Numbered from the stretch's first letter, positions 25,151-38,000 are shown. The stretch is 64,000 bases of DNA from Diphasiastrum complanatum (GCA_029204225.1 CM055094.1:62450442-62514441), one strand, 5' to 3'. Program-made: numbers and translations. Notes: generated by a model from the sequence alone, not told the origin.

Positions 25151-27521
25151 ATTGATAGAATCTATGAAGTAGATTAGTTTTGGTTCCTCTATTCCTTATC
25201 TCTGGATACCGGGTGTTTCTATCCGTTCCAGATAGTTGGCTCTCTTAATGTTATCTTCTCATTACAAAACCAGATCAGGCAAAAAGGTGTGATTTCAGTT
25301 GTAGTATATTTCCCAACCTGTCAATGGGATACTCGAGTAGCGTTCACTCTAGTTGCAAGCACACAATCAAATATGCAACTCAAACCATTCATCTATGGAT
25401 CTGCATGCAATACTGATGGATTCTAATCAATTCTTGCTACTATCTACTTATAAAACATTAGAAAAACAAACAAGATACTCAGTTTAAACTACAGATCAAC
25501 AGAACTGAAACTAAGAAACAAAAAACTAAATACTAAACAACATATTGAAAGTCCAAGGATCAAGAAATACTCATTTCCTGATTTTTGGACAGCCCAAGAA
25601 CATCAAGAACTGGAATGTCAAGGTTATGAAAGATCTACACCACAATTCCAATAGCCTGTTTAGTTTACTTGTATGCTGAAAACTACATTAAAAATATAGA
25701 ACAAGAAATCTAATCCACTCTAATCCACCATACAAAATGAAAGAAAACAAGAAATTAATCTATTCCACAACTAATTCACAACCACACTCAAAGGAATGGA
25801 AGGGCATGCTCATAATAGAATCACTCAAGAAAACCATTATGGACAAGGAGCTTCAAGAATGTCATAAACTTGTGGAAGATCTTTATTCAATCCAAGAGCA
25901 AAATGACATTACTTGTAAAGCTCTCTCACAAGAGAGGGGGGCTCTTAAATAAACCAAGAGGCTGCCCATGTGGAACCTAAGTGGCAATTCCACCAATTAC
26001 AAATTCCAAGTGGAATTAGCTCTCCCACTAGAGGTCACCATCAAAAGGTGGCTCACCCTAATTTATTTAAGAGGGGCCTACTTGTATTTATTACATTGCC
26101 TAGAAATACTACTAGCTCCTACATGGTCATTCCTTCTCTTGGGATTCACCATGAGGCTCACATAATTTAAGACTATATCCTAGCTAGTACTTCTCGGCTC
26201 TCATGCTCGGCTCTCATCTTCATCCTTCTCTCTTCCTTCTGGGACCTCCTCGGTCTAGGGTGAGAGGTGCTCTTTTATAACGGCTCAACTCGACATCTTG
26301 GGGATTCCTTGGAATCTGCCAACATCATCCCCCCTAATCTGTTGCAGGACCCCCTGCAACATATGTAGAATGACGTCATTCCGCTTGGCACTTGGAAAAG
26401 CGTGGATCTTCTATTGCTTTCATAAAGCCAAGTGCTTATTCACCGCAAAGTTGTTTCGCAAAAGTTTGAGATCTCTCAATGGGCTTTACATCTCAGCCTG
26501 CTTGAGAGCCATGAGAAAGGCCATTGATCTACAGTATTCGACACTTTCTCGTATGCAAAGGTCAGCATTGGATTTATTTATGGTTAAAATCCAAAAACTG
26601 CAGTCTCAGATCATACATTGATGAACTTTCAGAAATTCCCAGAATTACTGGCCAGTTCAGAACTTCAACGCATGGTCGCTCTGTTGGCCAGGGATTTCTT
26701 TGCTTGATCGGCATATAAAAGGGATCAACTCTTTTCCAGGTTGGTGCCCTCAAGTATTCTTGCAACCTTCTGCTATCCTTGAGGACTTTATTTCGACATT
26801 CAAGTTGTGGTTGCAACACAGCAATGATCTCGGCCCTCATAGAATATTGGCTCCAATCAATTTCATCTTTGTCGCCCTTATGTTGCGGAATATTTCCCTC
26901 TCAAATTTATCAGATTCTCTTGTATCCACCATATAGGGCCTTTGCATTGGAGGCCATAATTGAAGAATTGAAAGCCTATAAAAAAACGTATCCTACCGAG
27001 GAGGAATTTTTGGAATTTCAAATTTATATCCTCCAAGGATTCAATATATCCGCTCGAATAGTGTAGAGGCCATTGGAGGACATGACATTAGCAGATCAAA
27101 CATCGTTGAATACGATGATAATGATCTAGTAAGTAGATAGTATATTGGTATTGATATTTTTTTTTCAAGCACATGTTGAAGTTTGAAGTTGTTTTGTTAT
27201 CTATCATGCTAAATTTATTCTCTTGACTCTTTTATATGATGCTCTTGAACTAGATGCCTTTGGTATGAGACATGGAGGCCTCTGTCTTTCTCATTATTTG
27301 AGAAACCTTCAAAATAATGAAATTTGTATATATCATTCATCTTTTAATTCATATGATGCCACTATCATTATGGCCATCAAGTCATTATCTGCTAGTTTAG
27401 GAGGCCAACTTATGCTAGAGGACCATATAATATAGTTTTTGTGAAAAGGGATTCGAGTTTTTAGCTTGATAGCTAAATTGTGCTCTTCTGTAAAACCACT
27501 AAAATAGTTGAACTAAACTTT
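25151..27521. other. Unassigned; possible old LTR/leader sequence and degraded frames
   Basis: 25151-25740 may be the 5' leader of the gypsy fragment. 26160-26350 is CT-rich (ttcatccttctctcttcctt) with aacatcatcccccctaatct, reminiscent of an LTR/PBS edge but not decisive. Frames at 26298-26621 (+), 26574-26840 (-) and 27223-27435 (+, LLYDALELDAFGMRHGGLC) have no family features I recognise. Confidence 0.3.
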
Positions 27522-28425
27522 TTATATTTTGAATTGTGTCCACAATTCAAAAAATAAATACTTATTTTTAGAATTGTGTCCATGATGATTTGTAGCCCTA
27601 GGAAATGCTCCTCTTGCTTGCCAATGTGAACTTAAGCTCTCATATTCCTTTGCAAAATAAGTTGCATGATGAAGAAAGATATGCTGCAAACAAGATTTGA
27701 AATAAGTAATACCATTGGAAAAAAATATAATCATGAATGAGATAAGTACCATATAATGAAATAGATCAATACCATGTAATGTGTAATGCTCTCTTTTCCC
27801 CAGCAATTATGTACAAATTTTACAAATGTGGTGAAATGATTTTGCAAAGTCCTCATATCTTCTGATGACAAGTTTTCTTTTTTGATAACACCTATGATTT
27901 TGTCTAAGTTGTTCCACACTTATCCCTTTTCCACTCGATTACTTACTTCCAGTGTTCATGTAACAATTTCTTTCCAAATTTCGTATTTGGCTCTAGATTC
28001 TTTGCATGTGTGATTGGATAAGAATCTTCTTGCTTTAGCACTTGATGGCTTATTAGGAATATTTTTTTTTTTGGTGTCTCTATCATTTTCGATGATGACA
28101 TTCCTTTTATATAATCATGCCTTTGAAAGACTTCTTTCAACCTCTTAATAGTTGCCTTAGCCACAAACTCCGGTTTTGTATTCCATGCAAGGAGAATATG
28201 CAGATAAATTAGTTTTTCAATAATACAAACCTTAGCATGTAATGTGCATATGTTAACATTTTTTAATGGAATTGGCATAACACTATTCATATTTGGATCT
28301 TCTACTTCTCATGTTGGGCCAGTGTTTGGTTGTCCCAAATTCATATTGTAGCAATCCTTCGTGCAATAAAGATTTGGATGATTTAATGTTGCCCCATGAA
28401 AGACATTATACATACATTTCAAGGA
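27522..28425 (-). pseudogene. Unknown intron-bearing gene, C-terminal part
   Basis: The minus strand reads KCMYNVFHGATLNHPNLYC, one TGA, then a 115-codon frame (28290-27943) with FVAKATIKRLKEVFQRHDYIKG. After a frame disturbance near 27935 comes VWNNLDKIIGVIKKENLSSEDMRTLQNHF and HNCWGKESITHYM. A likely intron (GTATTG... to ...TTGTTTGCAG) separates this from HIFLHHATYFAKEYESLSSHWQARG and a stop at 27522; the join keeps the frame. The pattern HYMHIFLHH ... LSSHWQARGAF...NHHGHNSK vaguely recalls C-termini of large transposase-like eukaryotic ORFs, but I cannot name the family. It is probably the continuation of 30992-30656, separated by a G-rich block. Confidence 0.4.
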
Positions 28426-30655
28426 GCGGAGTGCGGGTGACCTAGTGATAGGGTACATTTGCTATTTGGGTACCGTAGGGCCAAATTCGGGATAATTTTT
28501 TGGCTGGTGAAACCTGCTACAGGGCGATACAATGAGGCATTGTTGTTTCAAAATCATTATTGCTTACTTCTAACAAGATAACAGGGTGTTTAGAAGTGAT
28601 AAATGCGGTATGGGGGTGAATGGTAGCGGAATTGTGTGGAGAAAGCTAGTTTTGGTGACGAAAGTGCAGTTTGGCAGCGTGACTACTCATCATTGGTGAC
28701 AATTTTGAGAGGGCAAGCAATCACAGTGAGAGGTAGGCATGGTATGCCGGTTACAAGTGAAAAATTCTTGTGATTAGGTTCAACTCTTGGGGTTAGAACC
28801 GACCAACGTCAAGTGGCGTTTTGGGGGAATGCTCTCACAGGCATGATCGACAGTGTCATTGTCGAGTCAGGTGATAGCTGCATTGACACACGCATCTGTA
28901 GCTTGAAAATTTCTTGTTCGGAGAAAAATATGGGCTAGTTTGAAGGTACACACATATTGGCGATCACGGGTGGTGGAAGTGCGAGGTGGTGTCAACTGGA
29001 AGCCATTGGGCAAGATAGCGAACTTGCATTGGATGAGCTATGTGGGGGACACGCAAAGGATGAAGAACAGGTCAGTTATCACACTTTGGAGGCTCTTGCA
29101 GAGTGGTAAGTGTGATGGATTTGCGGTTTTGTAGTCAATAAGTGAATTTTGATCAAGCCATTGTAGCTGTAGAGCAGTGTATCAGGTTTTTGATAGCAGG
29201 GTGCAAATCGTTTGGTTTTGGCCATGGAAGATCTCATAGGTTCACTTGGATGTGAGGGACTTGATGGTGGCTTTGGAGTTCACATCTCAGTGTATTCTCA
29301 GGGAGTGGTTTGGAACCATTCACAGAAGCAACTTTGAGCTAGTTTGGAGGAATACATGTGGGCACTACAGGGTAGATGCTCATATCTTTGTGATCAAGAA
29401 TGGCATTGAAATACCTGGTAGGCGTAGCACTGTAGGATGACATGGGATGATCATCAGGGGGTAGCTATCTCATATTGGACTTGAGTCTTTGGATGGATAG
29501 GATTTATAGGTGGGATTCATGATGGAATCGGGAAGCTGCAAATGCAAATGGACAAAGCGTGAAGCTTTGAGAGCCAGCTCTAGGTTGGAGAGCTGATGGA
29601 GATCGCACGGGGTGTGATCAGAGGGCAAACACTATGATGAGTGTTTTGCTAGCGATCTACTGTAGGGGACACTGATGGCGAGGACTTCATGGTGTGCTTA
29701 TTTGGGAGTACAGGTTGGCATTACAGTAGGGGGCCAATCATTGGACATTGGCATCGATGGGGAGACATCTACCATCACGGGCATGGATAAGCTACCTATA
29801 GCTTTCATGTAGTTGGCTGTATTTGCAGGAGTCTAGGCTTGGCACAGATGTTGGAATTTCCATGGTGCAGATTCTCAGGTGGTGAGATCATGGATAAGCC
29901 TAGAGGGAGTCACTCAGAGAGTACAATCAGGAAGACATTAGTCTCAAAATCCCATGAGCGACGACTCATGGATGAGCTTGCGTTGCCATGGTGTCAGGTG
30001 GCACATAGCTAGGGAGAGCGAGCAGATGCTAGGAGCCAGGTGGAGCAAGTGATGCTTTGGAGTTCGGCTTGTCTAGCAGGATGGTGACCAGGATCGGAGA
30101 CATCAGGTGAGCATAGTATGTGGATGACGAGTCCATTGGGGTGGCACTCAAGGAGATGCTACAGCTGCTAAGGTATGATATGTCATTGTATGGACGATGT
30201 TCTTCAGTTGGTGCATCATGTGGTGACCTAGGGACAGGTCAAGCCTACTTGGAGGCAGGTGGCATGGAGTGTACCTAGAGGTGGTACATATCCTGAGGGC
30301 ATGGAGTGCATTACGGGGTGATGTGGATCCAGTATGCCCATGGTTGTGAGCCAACAGGGATGCAGATGGTTGCTCAGGGAGTGACAGCTGATACTTTGGC
30401 AAGTGATTAGGTGAGCTGCATGGTCATATGCATGGTAGTCTCCAGGTTGGCGTCACATGTTGTTTCTATCCATCATTATTTGGTAAGCAAGATGCAGCTT
30501 TTGGTTAGATCCAATTGGAGTCTAGTTGCACTACAGGTGGACAGATTCTTAGGGAGCTATTAGCAGGTAATGGATAATTGTGATCAGATGGTACAGGGTC
30601 CAGGGTTCTGGAGCTATTCTACCTGATATGCTATGGATTGTGGGTGAGTTATTCA
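28426..30655. other. 2.2-kb G-rich block without coding sequence
   Basis: The + strand is markedly richer in G than both flanks, and TG/CA-rich as in methylation-decayed repeats. No frame is convincing (28940-29134 and 29246-29440 show no motifs). Loose internal similarity is seen (catggataagc at about 29785 and 29890; catggatgagc at 29968). It lies between two halves of the unknown minus-strand gene and is probably an inserted non-coding element. Clear terminal repeats were not found. Confidence 0.4.
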
Positions 30656-30992
30656 TCACATGCAATTGTTGATTAGCAAACTGTAATTGTTGATTAAGAC
30701 AAGATACGCTATGCACTCCAATATCATGTGACCTTTGACAATATCCATGTAATTTGCTATTTCTTTCACATACAAATATGAGAAGATGAGTTACGAACTT
30801 AGAATCTAGACACAAATTGGTAGCTGGATCATTAGGATAAATTGATCCATCCACCCACAAATCTATATTCTTATGATTATTCATTCTCAATTCTCTAACT
30901 ATTGCAGCAACATTCTCTACAGCTTTTGAATTTTTCTTAATAATTGGAGTGCATTCCATAGGAAGTGCAACATGCAAATGGAACATTGCCAT
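30656..30992 (-). pseudogene. Unknown gene, N-terminal part (copy 1)
   Basis: The frame starts MAMFHLHVALPMECTP and contains ENVAAIVRELRMNNHKNIDLWVDG, SIYPNDPATNLCLDSKFVTH, and a Gln/Asn-rich tail (LNQQLQFANQQLH) likely to be helical. The region 30668-30890 is repeated, diverged, at 58262-58520, so this belongs to a dispersed family. The frame loses similarity at about 30655, where the G-rich block begins. No known domain is recognised. Confidence 0.45.
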
Positions 30993-31405
30993 TGTTGAAA
31001 GTTACACTCCGTAAATGCTTCAAACTACAATAAGTCAAACTGGATAGATCTAGCGTACCTTACTTTTGTAATGTCTATATCATGCTAAAAAATCGTCCTG
31101 CCTCATATTTCACTATAAGAATTCAAAGATTTCAAAAGTGCTCATTGTACTCCCGCTTCAATTTTTGCAATGAGCACACCAAGATTTATACTCTTAAAGC
31201 TCTAGTCCCGAATTTTGAAACAAGCATATGAGAGAAGTTATTACATCTCATGCTTAACTAATTAATGTCTGAAGTTTACCATACCAATTAAACATCGGGC
31301 AAGGCCGAAAACTTGGAAAACGACGACCAAAAGTTATCGGTTTGCATTTTCTCTCTACGTAACCTCTCTCTAAAGTGAACTTTTTTAAAGGGCCCATTTT
31401 GAGCC
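30993..31405. other. No gene seen
   Basis: AT-rich flank. The string aaagggcccattttgag at 31387 recurs at 32944, on the other side of copia fragment K. It may be a duplicated host repeat. Confidence 0.4.
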
Positions 31406-32507
31406 TGTTGGAAATCAATGATAATGCAATAACGACAAGTCAAGGCGTGTGAACAACTTATCGAACGTAGCGGAATGGACCTGCTTTCCTAATGCATGAC
31501 TATGCCTATCAATTTTGAACAAAATATAATGACAAGAGTCTCGTTCAATCTTCTAATAACTAACTTTTAAATCATCATAGCTAAAGTGATTACGTAGACA
31601 AACAATCAAGAACTGAATTATTAGAAAAAAAAACAATATGAGATCACAAAGATTTTGACATAATACTGAATGCAATAAAGGTAGATTGATTTAGCAAAAT
31701 AATGAGCACAAGACAATTGCAGATAGAAATCGCATACTATAAGCAATCTCTGAAACCTCTGTCTAATTTGCACTTCCGCTGATAAGCAATAAGCATTGAT
31801 AGCAAAACTCTGAAAGATCTCTAAAGAATTGAACTAGAATGCTCAAGAGTATTCAAGCTTGAAAGCTTGAGACTAGAGCTACTACGCTATTTAAACTAAT
31901 AGAAGTATGATAAGTTATTTATACTAAGCAAATGAGGCTAGTCCAATAGGACAACTAATTAGGTCATAGATCTTAATGACCAGTTGGCCATAGTGAGCTG
32001 GCATCCGTCCAGCTAGTACTTCTTGGAAATTACTTGTGGAATCCACCTGTGAGCGATTTCCGTGTACTTCTGCAGACTGTGTAGAAACACACATAAAATT
32101 GCAGAGTTGAGTAATGTGAAGATTAAAAACAGTTAGTCAATCATCAGGAGAATAATCCAACACTCCCCCTTAATCTGAATCCATGAATGCTTTGACTTTC
32201 AAACTTAGTTTTGCACAAAATTTCTTGTGTGCATCAAGCTTAATGTTTTAGTAAAAATATTTGTTGTCATATCTTTCGTTTGAAAGTACCGCAAGTCAAT
32301 CTCTTTGTTGAGAGCTTTGCTTCTAAAATAGTGATACTTAATCTCAATGTGCTTACTCCTAGAATGAAATCTGGGGTTACCTGATAAAGCAGTGGCACTT
32401 TGATTATCACAAAACAGGATTGTTGGAGCATATCGATTTAGACTAATATCTGAAAGAAGTTTCTCAACCATATTGCTTTCTCTTGGTCTCCAATTATGTG
32501 TAGCCAT
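31406..32507 (-). mobile_element. Copia element K, 3' end (RNase H tail plus LTR)
   Basis: A probable 757-bp LTR lies at 31406-32162. On minus it begins TGTTGGATTATTC and ends TTTCCAACA, with matching short inverted termini (TGTTGGA/TCCAACA). The polypurine tract AAGGGGGAG directly precedes it. Upstream on minus, 32507-32205 encodes the end of RNase H (ILFCDNQSATALSGNPRFHSRSKHIEIKYHYFRS, then TKDMTTNIFTK). Everything 5' of this is missing. The family differs from A/B, D/E and C. Confidence 0.8.
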
Positions 32508-32722
32508 TAGTCCAAAATATGTCTACGCCAGCTGAGAACAAAGAGAATGAAAAAAATGAGAGGTATACCTATGAATGACAATCCAAAATATGTATATGGA
32601 AGCTAAGAACAGAGAGAATGAAGAGAATGAGAAGTATACCTAAGAATGACAAAAGCTTCCTAAACTACAAGGAGTAGTTAACTACAGTTTACGACTATTG
32701 ACATCAAATTAACCTCGAGTGT
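32508..32722. repeat. Dispersed repeat, copy 1 (pairs with 41023-41236)
   Basis: About 215 bp, from tccaaaatatg to aacctcgagtgtac, recurring at 41023-41236. Internally it is a tandem pair of about 70-75-bp units (tccaaaatatgt ... aggtatacct). At both loci the homology also reaches into the adjoining start of the K-type RNase H fragment (ATGGCTACACATAAT versus ATGGCAACACCTAAT on minus), so both came from one older copia copy or junction. Confidence 0.75.
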
Positions 32723-34363
32723 ACAAATATGGGCAGCAATAGAGTGTTTGGGCAGTAACTGTGGTCCAATCACAATCGTTTGTTCTGCCCAGCAAGATTT
32801 TTGAAAATCACAAAAATTTGGCCGGGAAAGGCAAAAACAATTTTCGTTCGTCAACCACTGTTACAGTTCGTCACATATGGACAGCCTTGATTGGGACACA
32901 TAAGCGTTGAAAGCGTGCGGGGTCAAAAAAAGCATCTTGACAAAGGGCCCATTTTGAGTTCTAATATCCCCTAATGTCTTGGGCAAAAAACAAAAAACAA
33001 GCACTATATGCAATTCTTGATGAAGTTGGGAGTCGCAATTGAAAATACAATGAACCTTATTTAGCTAAAATTAAAATGAACCTGATTTAGCTAAATGTTT
33101 GATGGAGCTTAATATTGGAACCTCATGCAAAGACACTAGTGGTGACACTTTACAAGGGTGAAGGGCTGGGTGTTTAGTCTTGTATGTCCCTTGTGTCACA
33201 TGGCTCACCTCCACACTCATGATCAACTTCTTGGTCTTATTAGAAAAAAATAAGATACACATGACAAGAGGTAATAGGCATGCCATTCTCACTCATCAAT
33301 CCCAAATTATAGGCACAATATAGTCTACCACTTAATATCGATATAGCTGCTGAGAGTTGCAATATGGTGTTATATATTATCAGTTGAAAATGGATACTGA
33401 TATCAAGCTTCCGTTGAAACTACTACCTAGTTCTTCTCCGAGCTTGCTTCGCCTCCACATATCAGAAGCTGGCGGCTGGAGTAGTACATACTCCAATCAC
33501 TGTGTCCCCAACAACATCTGCAACATGTATGCAAATCTGTCCTTGCTTGTACTTGTCACAGGCGAGTAGCCCATCAGGATCATAGGATCCGTCAGCTCCT
33601 ATAGATTTGATTGCAAATAGCCCATGTGGCATGAGGAATCAGGAATATGAGATCCGTTACGGGGTTCGCAACTATACTAGTAATTGCAAGTAACCTATGA
33701 CAATGATGGGATCCGTCAGGTGCTAAGGCTACAATCTGCACTAAATATAATACAGCACGTCCACATCGACTGTAGAATGTTCGTATTACACGTAGAAGCT
33801 GCCATTTTCTACAGCATGCGCTCATGATTTCACAATTCAGCTTTGATTTTTGTTATCATGGACTCGTCACTCATCTGCGTCCATTTGTGGGCTACCTTCT
33901 TTCATCCGCCATAAGTGATAACAGACTCGGTGAGCCCTCACACACATAAGAGTAAAAATTGTTACAGCTTGTGTGAGGCGAGGCCAAATGTGGGCGAATT
34001 CAGAAAAGCGGCTAACTGTAGTTGTTGTTCGTATTATCACAGCAAACCATATTCGTGAAAGCTAGGATCGTACTCAAGTATTTTCACTTTTGCGCTCGAG
34101 GCAACATAAACCAGGCTTCTAAGTAATCGATTCTTTGTGCTGATTACGCTCAATTTTTGGGCTTTTTAAAAAGCATAAAATGTCACTAGATTTTTTTTAA
34201 AAAATTTTAAAATTCTGAAGCACATTTCAAACGCGCGTCAGTCTGCGTCAGACTGTGCGCTTCAGACTGCCACATGGCAGTTTTTCATTGGTCCAAAAAA
34301 AACCCACACTGCTGATTATGCTTTGTAAATGGCATGTGAAAAAGTCAAAGACTCCATTACGCA
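32723..34363. other. No gene recognised
   Basis: Mixed sequence with only short frames. 32765-32815 (ttctgcccagcaag ... aaaatttggccggg) resembles one arm of the palindrome at 34371. A-rich and T-rich runs occur near 34185-34215. Confidence 0.35.
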
Positions 34364-34370
34364 ATGGAAT

Positions 34371-34484
34371 GAGCCGGGCACAGGCCATTCTGCCCAGTAA
34401 GGATTTCCAAAAAAATTTGGGCGAGGCCCCTCGTCCAAATTTTTTTGGAAATCCTTACCGGGCAGAATGGCTTGTGCCCGGCTC
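34371..34484. repeat. Near-perfect 114-bp palindrome (foldback)
   Basis: The left arm 34371-34427 and right arm 34428-34484 are reverse complements over 57 bp with about three mismatches and practically no loop (centre gaggcccctc). The outer bases ATGGAA on each side extend it weakly to about 34364-34491. It could be a foldback element, a MITE formed by head-to-head joining, or a source of hairpin RNA. It does not code for protein. Confidence 0.85.
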
Positions 34485-34596
34485 CTTCCATAATATGTTT
34501 TGCCTGCAGCTTGAGCCTTGAGGCTTTGTTTTATGCATTTTCCTCATTAGTCAAATTCTCAATGGCAAGCACCTCTAAGTGCAAGGAAGCATTATG

Positions 34597-34600
<4 letters not shown>

Positions 34601-34652
<52 letters not shown>
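34601..34652. repeat. (TC)26 microsatellite
   Basis: Pure TC run immediately before the first unit of a 220-bp direct duplication. Confidence 0.95.
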
Positions 34653-34654
<2 letters not shown>

Positions 34655-34823
34655 AAAACACAAGAAATCAAACTTTTTGCAATGGAGGCCTATGGATATA
34701 CTTCTAACCTCCCAAGGCTTCTCACAACTAGAACGGAATTGTGTACACCTCAATAGCCTAACTAGGCCACATCATTCAATCTAAGCCACATCATTCAATC
34801 CCGTTGTGAGTTAGCACTAGTGC

Positions 34824-34868
<45 letters not shown>

Positions 34869-35024
34869 ACACTCCCCAAAACACAAAAATCAAACTTTTT
34901 GCAAGGGAGTTTTATGGATATACTTCTACCCTCCAAGGCTTCTTCACAACTAGAACTGAATTGTGTACATCTCAATAGCCTAACTGGGCCACATCATTCA
35001 CTCTCGTTGTGAGTCATTGCTAGT
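34653..35024. repeat. 220-bp direct duplication with (AG) run between units
   Basis: Unit 1 (from 34653, ccaaaacacaagaaatcaaa) recurs at about 34874. Both run through atggatatacttct, tcacaactagaac, ttgtgtac and cctaact(a/g)ggccacatcattca. A 42-bp AG run (34825-34866) separates them. The second unit ends at gctagtg, where the LTR of gypsy J starts. Confidence 0.8.
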
Positions 35025-38000
35025 GTTGCGTCGGCGCCTCAAAGGGCGCTGGGACTTGAGCGGTTTTCCCAACATGCGCTTAAGTCTAACATTCATCCAT
35101 CATGCACTTACGTAAAAGCCAACTCAGAAACGTAACAAGCTTAACCATTCAGACTTAAGAAAACTGGAATCTCAACCAACCCGAAAGCCAACTCAGAATC
35201 CGTCCCCAAAAGGTAACCAAAGGCAAAGACAAGCCACATATGAAACCCAAGGCATAGTGGTCGCCAAACTGACCAATTGGCATAGCGGCAAGCCACACGT
35301 CGGTGACGTGGACCCTTAGGCGCTGGCGACGCAAAAAGGTTGTAGTAAGGGTCCTTCCACTTGGACCAGTCCCGAAGGCAAAACCGAAATGGTAATCATC
35401 CTGAAGGATCAACTTTATTAGATCTGGAAGAGGTTACATTCATACATAGACTGACCGGTCTCGGGGCCACCAACACGTGCTGGGCATTGTTTGCACATAG
35501 GATTCAACGTCTGCCCACATACCTGGCCAATAGAAGCCTCTTTTGAGAAGTTCATACATGCGATTCACCCCTGGATGTCCGGCGGCTAGTATGTCATGAT
35601 GTTCTCGCAAGACTTTCTTCCTCAGGTTGATGTTGTTTGAGACATATACTCTGCGTTGTTTATAAACAACCATTTGATCTTTCCAAGTGAAATGTTTCTG
35701 AGGCTTTCCCAGCTGGAATTCGATCATTAAGTCCTTCACCAACGCATCTGCACCATAATTCTCTTTGATTTCTTGGAGTAGGCCACTCACCTGAGTTGTC
35801 ACCGTTGCCATCAAGTGTTCCTGTCTACTTAGTGCGTCCGCCACCACATTGTTCTTTCCCGCCGTGTGTACAATGTCTATATTGAATTTTGAGAGAAAGT
35901 TTTGCCATCGCATTTGCTTTGGCGTGAGCATACCTTGAGATGAGAAGTACTTGAATGATACATTATCAGTGAACGCCTTAAAGGGTCTTCCTACCACATA
36001 ATGTCTCCAATGCTCCACTGCTTGAACTACTGCGACCATTTCTTTTTCATGAGTTGGCCATCGTCGCTCTACGTCACTCAATTTCTTTGAAAAATATGCA
36101 ACAGGTTTTCCGTCTTGCATCAACACGGCCCCAATAGCAAAGTTCGACGTGTCTGTATGTATTTCGAAAGGTTTGCTAAAATCCGGTAAGGCAAGGATGG
36201 GTTCTTGAGTGATCCGTCGTTTTAGATCTTGGAACGCTGCTTCACATTCCGGTGTCCATGTCATCTTAAGATGAGTCTTGGTCTGCTCCAACAGTGGTGC
36301 CACAATTTTGCTAAATGCCTCAATGAATCTCCTGTAAAAGTTACATAAGCCCACAAAGGATTTGATGTCGTGAACAGTTTTAGGAGCCAGCCGATCCAAG
36401 ATAGTCTTGATCTTCTTAGGATCCATCCGAATTTGTCTGTAGCCTATTACATGTCCAAGGAAATTAACTTCCTCTACCACAAATTCACATTTTTCTCTTT
36501 TCGTGAGCAAGTTGTTTTTCCTCAGTCGTTGGAGGACCGTCCTTAAATGTTTAATGTGATCTTTGAGCCTACGACTAAACAGCAATATGTGTCGATGTAC
36601 ACAATGACAAATTCATCTAAGCAGTCTTGAAAAATGTTGTTCATCAATGTGCAAAAAGTGGCTGGTGCATTTGTTAGACCGAACGACATCACCCTGAATT
36701 CGTGGCTCCCATATCGTGTTCGAAAAGCCATTTTGTGCTCATCGCCTTTAGCTATTTGAATTTGGTGATATCCAGATTTGAGATCTATTCGGCTAAAATA
36801 TCTGGCATGTTTGAGCTGGTCGAACAGGTCATCAATTCTAGGCATGGAATACTTGTTCTTGATGGTACCTTTGTTGAGCATGCGGTAATCCACACACATC
36901 CGCAGTGTCTTGTCCGCCTTTTCCACAAATAACACTGGGGCTCCAAAAGACAAAGCATTGGGTCTAATGAATCCTTCGTCTATCAATTCACCAAGTTGCC
37001 GTTTCAGTTCCACCAACTCTTCTTGGGACATCCTATAGGGTGCTCGTGAAGTTGGTTCTGTTCCTAGTACCAACTCAATCTTATGGTCCATTGGTCTTCG
37101 AGGAGGTAACTTAGTTGGGAGTTCTTCCGAAAACACATCGCTAAATTCCTCTAGCAAATTTGCCACCTCCTTTGGCAAGCTTTTTTGTTGTGCGTTTTTC
37201 CCTTCTGGAACCTCTCTACAGATACAAAGAAAGCACTTTGACCTTTTCCCTTTTGCCATGCTTTTAATCACAGATGCAGCAACCAGATTTTGTTCAATAT
37301 CGGTGCTCTTAGCGTTCCTTCCAGGCAGAGCTTTTGTCATACAGATCTGTCTCTTGTAATCCAAGAGAACCAAGTTTGAGCTCCTACCCAAAACTGCAAT
37401 ACAATGTTCATTTAGCCAGGGAAGGCCCAAAATTACATCGAAGGCATCCATCTCTAAAATCAAAAAGCTAGGTTTAGTCTTCCATCTCCCAATTTGCACC
37501 GAGATGTTCAATGTTGCTTTGTCTGCGTCCAGTGCTCCCTTTGATGTTTCTGCCTTGAGCGTTGATGTTACATTTCTGGTCGGCAAGCTGAACTATTCCA
37601 CTACGCTCCTTGAAATATAGTTATGTGAAGCTCCGGAGTTGATCATGAAATCTGATTTCCTCCCCACGATCTTTCCGGATAGGAATAATAATCTTGAACC
37701 AATCTTGGGGGTTGTCCCATGGAAGCTCCTTTCCATACTTGTATGTCATCCACCGACAAATGTAAACTCCTCCTCCAACTCCCAACTAGATTAGATCACC
37801 TGGAAGAAGTTAAGCAACCAGGGGTTATTCAGGTCCAAACAAGCACACCACAAACGAACCTACCAACCAAAGCAAATACAGAGGATCTCTCACAAGCCAC
37901 ATTCCCCTTGAGACCGGATGTAGGACCTTTGCCTAGCCGCGCCCACTCAAATCTATCACAGAAACAGCCCACGGGGAGACATCCATCCAACCATCTGTGC

